DNA from: Bacillota bacterium
GTDB taxonomy: Bacteria > Bacillota > Clostridia > Lachnospirales > Lachnospiraceae
Length of the DNA stretch: 64,000 bases
Direction: 5' to 3'
Assembly (NCBI GenBank): GCA_023439505.1
Contig: JAEXNR010000062.1
Location: 248,001 to 312,000, forward strand
Shown here: positions 57,698 through 64,000 of the stretch, piece after piece
How the letters are laid out: each line of letters opens with the position of its first letter
How positions within the stretch are numbered: the stretch's first letter is position 1
Program-made: the position numbers and the translations under genes
The notes under the pieces: generated by a model
The model's database searches: none
Seen by the model: only the letters and a program-made list of their open reading frames with translations
What the model was told of the DNA's origin: nothing

Positions 57698-58624
57698 GTG
57701 ATGATGAAAAATAATGATAGAAAAAGAAGCAAGGGGAAAAATGTAAATAACACGGCTTATCTTTTTATATTGCCATTTGTTATAGTTTTTTTGGTTTTCA
57801 GCGTTTATCCTGTTCTCAGGACATTACAGCTGAGCTTTACGGATTATAAAGGTTTCGGGGATCCGAATTTTCTTGGACTGGATAATTACAAGAGAGCTTT
57901 ATCAGACAAGTTTTATTGGAGATCTTTGGGAAACACAGCAAGGATTTGGAGTGTTAATATCATAGTACAGTTGGGAATCGCTTTCCTTCTTACGATAGTT
58001 TTTAGTGATATGAAATATAGGATGAGAGGTCTGGGCATTTTCAGAGCGTTATTCTATTTGCCAAATTTGATCGCAGCCACCTCGGTTGCATTCCTGTTCA
58101 AAACCTTATTGGATTGGAAGTATGGAACGCTGAACCAAATTCTATATAAACTGAAACTCATAAAAGCTCCGATTGATTGGCTCGGGCAAAAAACAACGGC
58201 ACCACTCTCCGTATCTATGGTCAGTGCCTGGATGTGGTTTGGTAACTCTTTTATTATATTAATGGCCGGTGTACAGGGTATTCCCAAAGATTACTATGAG
58301 GCGGCAACGATTGACGGAGCCGGCAGATGGAAAATTTTCCGCAGCATTACACTTCCGCTATTGAAACCGATTTTACTTTACGTTGCCATTACATCGTTAA
58401 TTGGCGGTATTCAGATGTTTGATATTCCGTTCCTGATTAATAACGGTGGTGCGAATGGAAATCCCGGCGGATCTTTACAGACAGTGATTATGTACCTTTA
58501 TAAATTTGGATTTGTATCCTATCAGGTTGGCTATGCAGCATCCGTAGCATATCTTGTATTTATTATCATTTTAATTACATCAATTATTCAGTATCGACTG
58601 ATGTATTCAAAGGAGGACAAATAA
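57698..58624 (+). CDS. Sugar ABC transporter permease, MalF type
   Basis: Channel subunit of 308 residues with six helices after a basic N-terminus (NDRKRSKGKN). The EAA loop is DYYEAATIDGAG followed by ITLPLLKPI. Possible starts are GTG 57698, ATG 57701 and ATG 57704, all behind GGAGTGAT. It pairs with the permease that begins one base after its stop and imports the ligand of the lipoprotein at 56162. Confidence 0.92.
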   Translation: MMMKNNDRKRSKGKNVNNTAYLFILPFVIVFLVFSVYPVLRTLQLSFTDYKGFGDPNFLGLDNYKRALSDKFYWRSLGNTARIWSVNIIVQLGIAFLLTIVFSDMKYRMRGLGIFRALFYLPNLIAATSVAFLFKTLLDWKYGTLNQILYKLKLIKAPIDWLGQKTTAPLSVSMVSAWMWFGNSFIILMAGVQGIPKDYYEAATIDGAGRWKIFRSITLPLLKPILLYVAITSLIGGIQMFDIPFLINNGGANGNPGGSLQTVIMYLYKFGFVSYQVGYAASVAYLVFIIILITSIIQYRLMYSKEDK

Positions 58625-58625
58625 T

Positions 58626-59453
58626 ATGGCTACGAAGATTAAGAAGTCAATTTTATATTTGGCGCTGATTTTAGTCTCAATAACCTGTCTTCTTCCCTTT
58701 CTGTTAATGATGGTGAATGCAACGAGGAGCGGAAGAGAAATTATGACCTCCTTTACCTTTATACCCGGGCATTCCCTGAAAGAAAACTGGAGCATCGTCA
58801 CCGGATACTTTAACTTGTTTTTGGGATTCTTTAACAGTGTGAAGGTAGCAGTTCCGGCAACAATTTTAACAGCGTATTTTTCGGCATTAACGGCCTATGC
58901 TTTGGCGGTATATCGATTCAGAGGCGGAACAGTGTTTTTCTCTGTGATCATTGGATTTATGATGATACCTGCTCAGCTCAGCTTATTAGGCTTTTACAAT
59001 TTAATCAGCCGCCTGCATTTAACGGACTCTTATATTCCTTTAATTGTTCCTGCGGTAGCATCACCTGCAATTGTATTTTTCTTGCGGCAGTACATAAAAT
59101 CGGTATTCTCCACCACGATTATGGAGGCGGCCAGAATTGACGGTGCAAGTGAAATAGTAATTTTTCACAGGATAGCGCTGCCGATTATGTCGCCGGGTAT
59201 TGCCACAATGTCCATCGGTGCTTTTGTGGGTAACTGGAACAGTTATCTTGTGCCCTTGATATTATTAAGTACACCGAAGAAGTTTACATTGCCTGTAATG
59301 ATTGCTTCCTTGAATTCATCCCGGGATATTGCGGCCAATCAGGGTGCGACTTATTTGGCAGTGGCAATCTCTGTCATACCGATTCTGATTGTATTTGCTT
59401 TTTGCTCCAAATACATTGTAAGCAGCATTTCTGCCGGTGGTGTTAAAGAATAA
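58626..59453 (+). CDS. Sugar ABC transporter permease, MalG type
   Basis: Second channel subunit, 275 residues, six helices, with EAA loop MEAARIDGAS followed by IALPIMSPG. AAAGGAGG lies before the ATG, inside the end of the previous gene. Its length and the SISAGGVKE ending are normal for the family. It completes the importer for the binding protein at 56162. Confidence 0.92.
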   Translation: MATKIKKSILYLALILVSITCLLPFLLMMVNATRSGREIMTSFTFIPGHSLKENWSIVTGYFNLFLGFFNSVKVAVPATILTAYFSALTAYALAVYRFRGGTVFFSVIIGFMMIPAQLSLLGFYNLISRLHLTDSYIPLIVPAVASPAIVFFLRQYIKSVFSTTIMEAARIDGASEIVIFHRIALPIMSPGIATMSIGAFVGNWNSYLVPLILLSTPKKFTLPVMIASLNSSRDIAANQGATYLAVAISVIPILIVFAFCSKYIVSSISAGGVKE

Positions 59454-59481
59454 CCAATGGTATAAGTAGGATTTTATCTCT

Positions 59482-59527
59482 GGAAGGAAAAGATGCATAC
59501 GGAATTTCTATGTGCATTTTTCCTTCC
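59482..59527 (+). terminator. Terminator-like hairpin after beta-glucan importer
   Basis: GGAAGGAAAAGATGCATA pairs with TATGTGCATTTTTCCTTCC (one bulge) around a short loop. The T-rich tail is modest (TTCTATTATT). It lies 28 bp after the permease stop. Confidence 0.65.
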
Positions 59528-59590
59528 TTCTATTATTGTAATTTATAATAACCGTGCTTAACATGAATTTGACAAGAGAGGGAGAGGTTT

Positions 59591-59992
59591 ATGAATCATA
59601 AAGATATTGATATCATTAAGTATGAGGGAGACGGATATCAGCCTTTAATTGACTTTGAGAGTTGGAGGATTGCTTATTTAAGATATTGTGAAGAGCTGGA
59701 AGTCCCCAATTTAAAGACCATGCAAAGACATAATGAATCAGATGAGGTTTTTGTTCTGCTTGCCGGGCACTGTACCTTATATACCGGTGGTGAGGAAGAA
59801 GAGATTGGAGACATAAAAGCTGAAGCTATGGAGCAATATCAGCTCTATAACGTGAAAAAAGGGGTTTGGCATACGCATACGCTGGAGAAAGAAACAACGG
59901 TTCTGATCGTGGAGAATCAGAATACCTCCGACGCGAATTCCCCTACCAGAAATTTGACACAGGATCAGATCAGGGTGCTGAGAGAGCTTTAA
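59591..59992 (+). CDS. Small cupin-like protein
   Basis: Cytoplasmic protein of 133 residues with a cupin-type beta-barrel pattern: MQRHNESDEVFVLLAGHCTL corresponds to the first cupin motif (H followed by E in a DEVFVLLxG strand) and GVWHTHTLEKETTVLIVEN to the second. GAGAGGGAGAGG precedes the ATG. Such proteins occur next to carbohydrate importers in Clostridia and may be sugar isomerases or ligand-binding regulators; the function is not established. It stands between two hairpins and may be transcribed separately from the permeases. Confidence 0.75.
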   Translation: MNHKDIDIIKYEGDGYQPLIDFESWRIAYLRYCEELEVPNLKTMQRHNESDEVFVLLAGHCTLYTGGEEEEIGDIKAEAMEQYQLYNVKKGVWHTHTLEKETTVLIVENQNTSDANSPTRNLTQDQIRVLREL

Positions 59993-60170
59993 ATTCAAAT
60001 ATTAATAATCAACAATGGGATATGTGGTCTAATCCGGTACGATGCTAATAAATACGATGTAAAAGGTCAAAGGCTTTCATGACAATTATATAAGATCAAC
60101 AAAAAGTAGAGGCAGTACATTCCTGTATTTATGTAAAATGAAAGATTTGTCGAAAAAGTAAAAAAAAGAA
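59993..60170. other. Gene-free stretch after cupin gene
   Basis: This is the first part of a 449-bp gap between the cupin gene and the lipoprotein start at 60442. It is AT-rich and holds no coding frame with a ribosome site, no hairpin with a T run and no repeat that I could see. The rest of the gap holds a promoter and a terminator-like leader hairpin. Confidence 0.5.
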
Positions 60171-60199
60171 TTGATTCTCGGAGATGAGTATGATATACT
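60171..60199 (+). promoter_or_regulatory. Sigma-A promoter of sulfonate/nitrate-type transporter operon
   Basis: TTGATT (60171-60176) and TATACT (60194-60199) are 17 bp apart. The predicted transcript has a leader of about 235 nt before the lipoprotein start at 60442 and runs through the hairpin at 60272-60319. Confidence 0.65.
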
Positions 60200-60271
60200 T
60201 ATGAAACAAAGTAAATTTATATGTATACTATGAATTTAATTGCATATTGCAGAATGGTTGACTGGAAAACC

Positions 60272-60319
60272 AGAGACCCTGAATAATTAATTTATTAATT
60301 ATTTGGAGTCTCTTTTTTT
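60272..60319 (+). terminator. Leader hairpin with T run (terminator or attenuator)
   Basis: AGAGACCCTGAATAATTAA (60272-60290) pairs with TTAATTATTTGGAGTCTCT (60295-60313) over 19 positions with one mismatch and two G-U pairs, loop TTTA, followed by seven T. It lies between a good promoter and the lipoprotein gene, so it may be a regulated attenuator. A small hairpin CTGG-AAAA-CCAG overlaps its left foot. Confidence 0.75.
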
Positions 60320-60441
60320 ATCGAAAAGAATGCAAAACATCCCGGTAGAGAACAGAAAAGAGATGATTCTAACTCATATGCATGTATTACAAAATTAAAA
60401 GGAATGAGAATGCATAAAGCATGAACAGGAACGGAGGCAAA

Positions 60442-61644
60442 ATGAAAAATAGTATATGGAAATTAATTGTTGGAATTGTAGTGGTTTCAATTGTTCTCAC
60501 AGGATGCGCAAGTAAATCAGGAAGTACGCCTGCTCCCACAAAGAAGCCTGAGGAACAGGTTATAAAGGAAGATCAAACAGAAACAAAAACACCGGATACG
60601 GATAATGAAGTTAGTTCTAAGACAGATGCACAGAGATTTGCGGAGGAATTACTGACAAGGCATGTTACACAGGATGATAATGTTACGGAAGAGGTAATCC
60701 AGGAACTAATTAATATTTTAAAAGAAAAATATCAGTTTGAGAAACTGGACAATTTAAAAATAGCTTCCGCAGAATGGGTGTATGTAGCAGATGGTAAAGG
60801 GTGGCTGAATGATTTATATGGTGACAATGGAACAAAGATATCTGTTGTTGAAGGTACAATTGGCAACGAAGCACAGTTAATGGAGCGTAATGAATTGCAT
60901 ATCTCCAGCCGTATGCTGTATCCCTATTTGATTTATAAATCGAAAGGGGCTCAGATTAGTGCAATTCAGATATCAGAAAACCCTGATCCGAAGATTGTAA
61001 CAATATTAGTTAACGCGAAATCTGATATTAATTCCTTCGAGGATTTAAAGGGAAAGAAAATAGGAAGCTGGAATGCAGGCTGCCAGTATGTTGCTTTAAT
61101 TGAACGAACAGAAGAACTTGGATGGGAAGAAGGTAAGGACTGGAACTATGTTAATGTATCCAATGACGGTTTGAAAACTGCCTTGGTCGCAGGGGAGCTG
61201 GATGCAATTTCTGTCCATCCACTTACCAGCTTCAATCCCGGCATTATTGACGGCACGCTAAAAGAAATTGGCAATGCAGCACCCGATGGAACCTATGTAA
61301 ATAATGGAGGAGCATCTGTAGTCTTCTCACCTACCGAATTTGCAAAAAACAATAAAAATATTTTGAGTGCATTCCTGAAAATACGTGAGGCCATTGCATC
61401 CTACATATTAAACAATGAAGATGAAGCAGCAACCGTAGTGGAAGGTATTACCCGTGTGCCGGCAGAAAATACGATCTTCTGGTGGGAGAGATCAAAAGAA
61501 ACCTTTTTCGTTTCAAATGATACATTGGAAAACCTTAAGTTGGGTACGGAAAAATACCAAAATTGGCTGGTAGAACATGGAACGATCAATCAATCTGATG
61601 TAATTGCTACCGATGACTTTTTCTTAACAACCTATTTTGAGTAA
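60442..61644 (+). CDS. Sulfonate/nitrate-type (NMT1/SsuA-like) binding lipoprotein
   Basis: Extracellular solute-binding lipoprotein of 400 residues. The signal peptide ends in VLTGC (Cys20), followed by a charged Pro/Lys/Glu spacer and an extra helix-rich segment (about 60-95) before the binding fold. SINSFEDLKGKKIG-like text (DINSFEDLKGKKIGSWNAG) is the hallmark of the SsuA/TauA/NMT1 group. ATG 60442 is preferred over ATG 60421 because CGGAGGC lies just before it. It feeds the permease at 62708 and the ATPase at 63536. Cargo in this family includes sulfonates, nitrate and thiamin precursors; the DszB-like neighbour favours a sulfur compound. Confidence 0.85.
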   Translation: MKNSIWKLIVGIVVVSIVLTGCASKSGSTPAPTKKPEEQVIKEDQTETKTPDTDNEVSSKTDAQRFAEELLTRHVTQDDNVTEEVIQELINILKEKYQFEKLDNLKIASAEWVYVADGKGWLNDLYGDNGTKISVVEGTIGNEAQLMERNELHISSRMLYPYLIYKSKGAQISAIQISENPDPKIVTILVNAKSDINSFEDLKGKKIGSWNAGCQYVALIERTEELGWEEGKDWNYVNVSNDGLKTALVAGELDAISVHPLTSFNPGIIDGTLKEIGNAAPDGTYVNNGGASVVFSPTEFAKNNKNILSAFLKIREAIASYILNNEDEAATVVEGITRVPAENTIFWWERSKETFFVSNDTLENLKLGTEKYQNWLVEHGTINQSDVIATDDFFLTTYFE

Positions 61645-61658
61645 AGGGGAAAATAACT

Positions 61659-62693
61659 ATGGCAGGAAATAGAGAAATTTATTATACAATATGCCCGGTA
61701 GGAAATGCTTCATATATCGCCGCAAGCAAAGGATTTTTGCAAGAGGGCTTGAGCAGACAGGGGGTAAACCCAATTAGACTTCAAAGCTTATCCCAGGATA
61801 AATGGGCAGATCATTTTCATTATAAAAATGACAGACTTTTCCGGGAAGGGGGCAATACTCCGCCTTTGTGGGCTAAATCGAATGGGACGGATGTTCTCTT
61901 AATCGGATTAAATTTGTTGGAACAGCGGCAGGTGGTTCTTGCAAAATCCAATTCGGCGATTACCAATGCTGATCAAATCAGAGGAGCCAGAATTGCGATT
62001 CCGGCTCATCCCAATGCACTAATCGACTTCCACAAGTCGACTGCCGAACAGGCATTTGAATTGCTTTTGGCAGCAAGAGGAATCTCAAAAGAGGAGGTTA
62101 CTTTTGTAGAAGTTGTAGATCAGGATGATTATGCTATATCCGGCAGGGCAAAAGAAAAGCGCTCCGATGGCGGCAGTGTGGAACTTGATGCGCTGGATGC
62201 CGGTGAAGTAGATGTGATTTTCGTGAAATTATCCTTGATTCAGAAATATCTGGATACTGGTAAGTATAAAGTTGTTTTTGATCTTGCAGCAAATCGTGAA
62301 CAGTTATCTCCAGTTAATAATGAATATCCAAATACCTTAACTGTTAGTAAAAAGTTAGCCGTGGAAGAACCGGAAGTAGTGGTCGAATTTGTTAAGCAGA
62401 CAATATTGGCGGCTGAATGGGCTGCGAAGAACCGAATTGAGACTGAAAAATTATTGGCTGAGCAGACTTACGGTGATTTATGGCAATACCAAAATTCATT
62501 TGATAAATATTTCTATCAGCATTTAACACCGAACCTGTCACAGGTTAGTTTGTTAGCACTGGAAAGCAGAGCGAAGTTCTTATATGATAATGGATATTTA
62601 GGCACCCCTGTAGATGTATTTGAATGGGCTGATTCCTACTTCCTCAATACTGCTATTAAAGAAATAGAATCAGAAAGAAACATCAAAAGTTAA
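61659..62693 (+). CDS. DszB-like protein (putative sulfinate desulfinase)
   Basis: Protein of 344 residues without signal peptide, NMT1/SsuA-type fold. It resembles the 2'-hydroxybiphenyl-2-sulfinate desulfinase DszB over the whole length. The active-site Cys region matches (TICPVGNA against NCPVPNA; Cys12 for DszB Cys27). The loop HFHYKNDRLFREGGNTPPL aligns with DszB's HF-Y region so that His52 and Arg62 stand for His60 and Arg70 with the same spacing of ten. The C-terminus PVDVFEWADSYFLNTAI also corresponds (PVALDQWAAPEFLNNSL). GGGG lies before the ATG. It may release sulfite from an imported sulfinate; an unexported binding protein is the alternative. The DszB comparison is from memory. 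Confidence 0.8.
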   Translation: MAGNREIYYTICPVGNASYIAASKGFLQEGLSRQGVNPIRLQSLSQDKWADHFHYKNDRLFREGGNTPPLWAKSNGTDVLLIGLNLLEQRQVVLAKSNSAITNADQIRGARIAIPAHPNALIDFHKSTAEQAFELLLAARGISKEEVTFVEVVDQDDYAISGRAKEKRSDGGSVELDALDAGEVDVIFVKLSLIQKYLDTGKYKVVFDLAANREQLSPVNNEYPNTLTVSKKLAVEEPEVVVEFVKQTILAAEWAAKNRIETEKLLAEQTYGDLWQYQNSFDKYFYQHLTPNLSQVSLLALESRAKFLYDNGYLGTPVDVFEWADSYFLNTAIKEIESERNIKS

Positions 62694-62707
62694 AGGAGAC
62701 GTTTATT

Positions 62708-63514
62708 ATGAGCAGGGAGAAGGAAGCAAAAGGTAAATGGATCAATAAAATACAAGATAGAGTCATAATCATCCTTAACTTGCTGATAGTACCAATTGCT
62801 TTAATTTCCATATGGCAGTTCTTTGCCAGTAATGGATTGCTAATGGAAGTGATTTTACCGTCTCCGGTTAAAGTAATTCGTGCATTTTTCGCCATGATAG
62901 AGGATGGGACATTAATTCTCGACCTGAAAGTAAGTCTGTTGCGTGTGCTCATTGGTTTTGCTCAAGGTGCTGTTGTTGCATTGGTCTTAGGAATTGGAAG
63001 CGGATTAAATAAAGTAATCGACAGACTGGTTTCACCGTTGATCAATGTGATTCGCCAGATACCTCTGTATGCATGGATTCCGATTATTATTTTGTGGTTT
63101 GGAATTGGTGAGACATCAAAACATCTCATCATCGCAAGGGGTGTGGCAATACCAATTTATTTGAATACTGCACAGGGAATTCACAATGTTCAAATCGAAT
63201 ATTATGAGTTGGCAAAGGTATTAGAGTTAAAATACGGAACTTTTTTAACTAAAATTGTTTTACCGTCAGCTGTACCATCAATTTTTACCGGGTTGCGTCT
63301 TGCAACAGCAAATTCATGGATGGCAGTAGTTGCTGCAGAAATGTTAGGAGGATTAACCGGTCTTGGTTACGGGCTCTTACAAGCGAAAGAATTTTTGTGG
63401 TCTGATAAATTAATCGCACTTATGATTGTTATCGCGGTGATTGGCATTGTATTTGACTATATTCTTCAATTAATTGAAAAAAGAGCCCTCCGTTGGAAAA
63501 AAGCAATTAATTAA
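62708..63514 (+). CDS. ABC transporter permease, SsuC/TauC/NrtB type
   Basis: Integral membrane subunit of 268 residues with about six helices. The characteristic early segment is LPSPVKVIRAFFAMIEDGTL, followed by SLLRVLIGFAQGAVVALVLG and the EAA-like loop (EYYELAKVLELKYGTFLTKI, then VLPSAVPSIFTGLRLATANS). AAAGGAGACG lies before the ATG, 14 bp after the DszB-like gene. It is the channel for the lipoprotein at 60442. Confidence 0.92.
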   Translation: MSREKEAKGKWINKIQDRVIIILNLLIVPIALISIWQFFASNGLLMEVILPSPVKVIRAFFAMIEDGTLILDLKVSLLRVLIGFAQGAVVALVLGIGSGLNKVIDRLVSPLINVIRQIPLYAWIPIIILWFGIGETSKHLIIARGVAIPIYLNTAQGIHNVQIEYYELAKVLELKYGTFLTKIVLPSAVPSIFTGLRLATANSWMAVVAAEMLGGLTGLGYGLLQAKEFLWSDKLIALMIVIAVIGIVFDYILQLIEKRALRWKKAIN

Positions 63515-63535
63515 TAGAAAGCAGAGGATAATGAT

Positions 63536-64000
63536 ATGCCGAACGCTACACTGGACAATTCAAGCATACTGAATATCAGGAAAGTATCCAAAACATTTCA
63601 TTCCAAGGACAAAGACCTGATTGCCATTAAGAATGCTTCTCTTGATATAAGAAAAGGGGAATTTATTACTATTATTGGGCCAAGTGGTTGTGGAAAAACA
63701 ACTCTGTTAAGGCTGATCGCAGGACTAGAGAGTGATTACGAGGGAGATATTCTGCTAGATGGGGTAAGAGTGGAAAAGCCGGGCCTTGACAGGGGGGTTA
63801 TTTTTCAGGAACACAGATTATTACCCTGGCTTACAGTGGGTGAGAATGTTGGACTGGGACTTGAAGGAAAGAAAGATTATATCAGGGATAAGATACATAT
63901 GTATTTGGAAAAGGTCGGTTTGTCTGACTTTGAGAATGCATATCCAAATCAACTGTCAGGAGGAATGGCACAGAGGGTTTCCATAGCAAGAACACTTTTG
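63536..64000 (+). CDS. ABC transporter ATPase, SsuB/TauB/NrtD type (3' end outside window)
   Basis: The frame from ATG 63536 stays open to the window end (155 codons). Walker A is GPSGCGKTT (about residues 49-57), the Q loop is VIFQEHRLLPWLTV, typical of the SsuB/TauB/NrtD group, and the signature is LSGGMAQRVSIARTLL at the last visible residues. Walker B lies beyond the window. GCAGAGG precedes the start; ATG 63531 is in another frame. It powers the permease at 62708, from which it is separated by 21 bp. Confidence 0.92.
   Translation, partial: MPNATLDNSSILNIRKVSKTFHSKDKDLIAIKNASLDIRKGEFITIIGPSGCGKTTLLRLIAGLESDYEGDILLDGVRVEKPGLDRGVIFQEHRLLPWLTVGENVGLGLEGKKDYIRDKIHMYLEKVGLSDFENAYPNQLSGGMAQRVSIARTLL

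Noticed and set aside
60230..60286. An 18-codon leader peptide frame upstream of the leader hairpin
   Set aside because: There is no ribosome site before its ATG and no run of a diagnostic amino acid, so coding is not supported.
60207..60320. A known riboswitch (S-box, TPP, guanidine) in the DszB-like operon leader
   Set aside because: None of the conserved cores that I know for these classes could be found; only the hairpin with T run is clear.

Overview
The window looks like chromosome of a low-GC, Gram-positive anaerobe of the class Clostridia, most likely a plant-fibre-degrading Lachnospiraceae member. This is inferred from AT-rich intergenic DNA, strong GGAGG-type ribosome sites, GTG/TTG starts, lipoprotein-type solute-binding proteins, YesM/YesN-type two-component systems and phosphorolytic sugar metabolism. 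No rRNA, tRNA, CRISPR array, insertion sequence or prophage was seen.

Region 1 (1-18616) is the outer half of a beta-1,4-mannan system. It holds the end of a sugar permease, a divergent YesM/YesN-type histidine kinase and response regulator, a secreted GH26 mannanase, a 2284-residue secreted modular GH5 mannanase, and a transporter operon (binding lipoprotein, two permeases) that ends with a chemoreceptor. Region 2 (18579-24679) is a different block: a lactonase-like propeller protein, a LysR regulator, and a divergent esterase, AbrB-type membrane protein, SDR and ThuA-like protein. Region 3 (24869-35180) is the cytoplasmic half of mannan use in one seven-gene run: GH130 mannooligosaccharide phosphorylase, a divergent GH130, an AGE-family epimerase, GH130 mannosylglucose phosphorylase, a second YesN-type regulator, GH30 and GH2 beta-mannosidase. 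The expected flow is extracellular cleavage, import, phosphorolysis to mannose 1-phosphate, epimerisation of mannobiose to mannosylglucose, and its phosphorolysis. Four mannan transcription units carry a shared ATACAAA-type element, in two of them as clear direct repeats 20 bp apart, which ties the split locus into one candidate regulon.

Region 4 (35221-39469) has an AraC regulator, a three-gene ABC-2 type exporter and an ArsC-like protein. Region 5 (39634-59992) appears to be a beta-glucan system, best guess beta-1,3/1,6. It has a lone binding lipoprotein with its own kinase and regulator, a LacI-like sensor fused to a degenerate GGDEF domain, a membrane-anchored double beta-helix (GH55-like) protein, two large GH94-superfamily phosphorylases (laminaribiose-phosphorylase-sized and GH161-sized), a second GH30, a full sugar ABC importer and a cupin protein.

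Region 6 (60171-64000) is a sulfonate/nitrate-type ABC transporter operon: lipoprotein, permease, and ATPase cut by the window end. Between lipoprotein and permease is a cytoplasmic protein that closely resembles the sulfinate desulfinase DszB, with the Cys, His and Arg active-site residues apparently kept. This is the most unexpected gene of the window. All calls come from reading the sequence; no database search was run.
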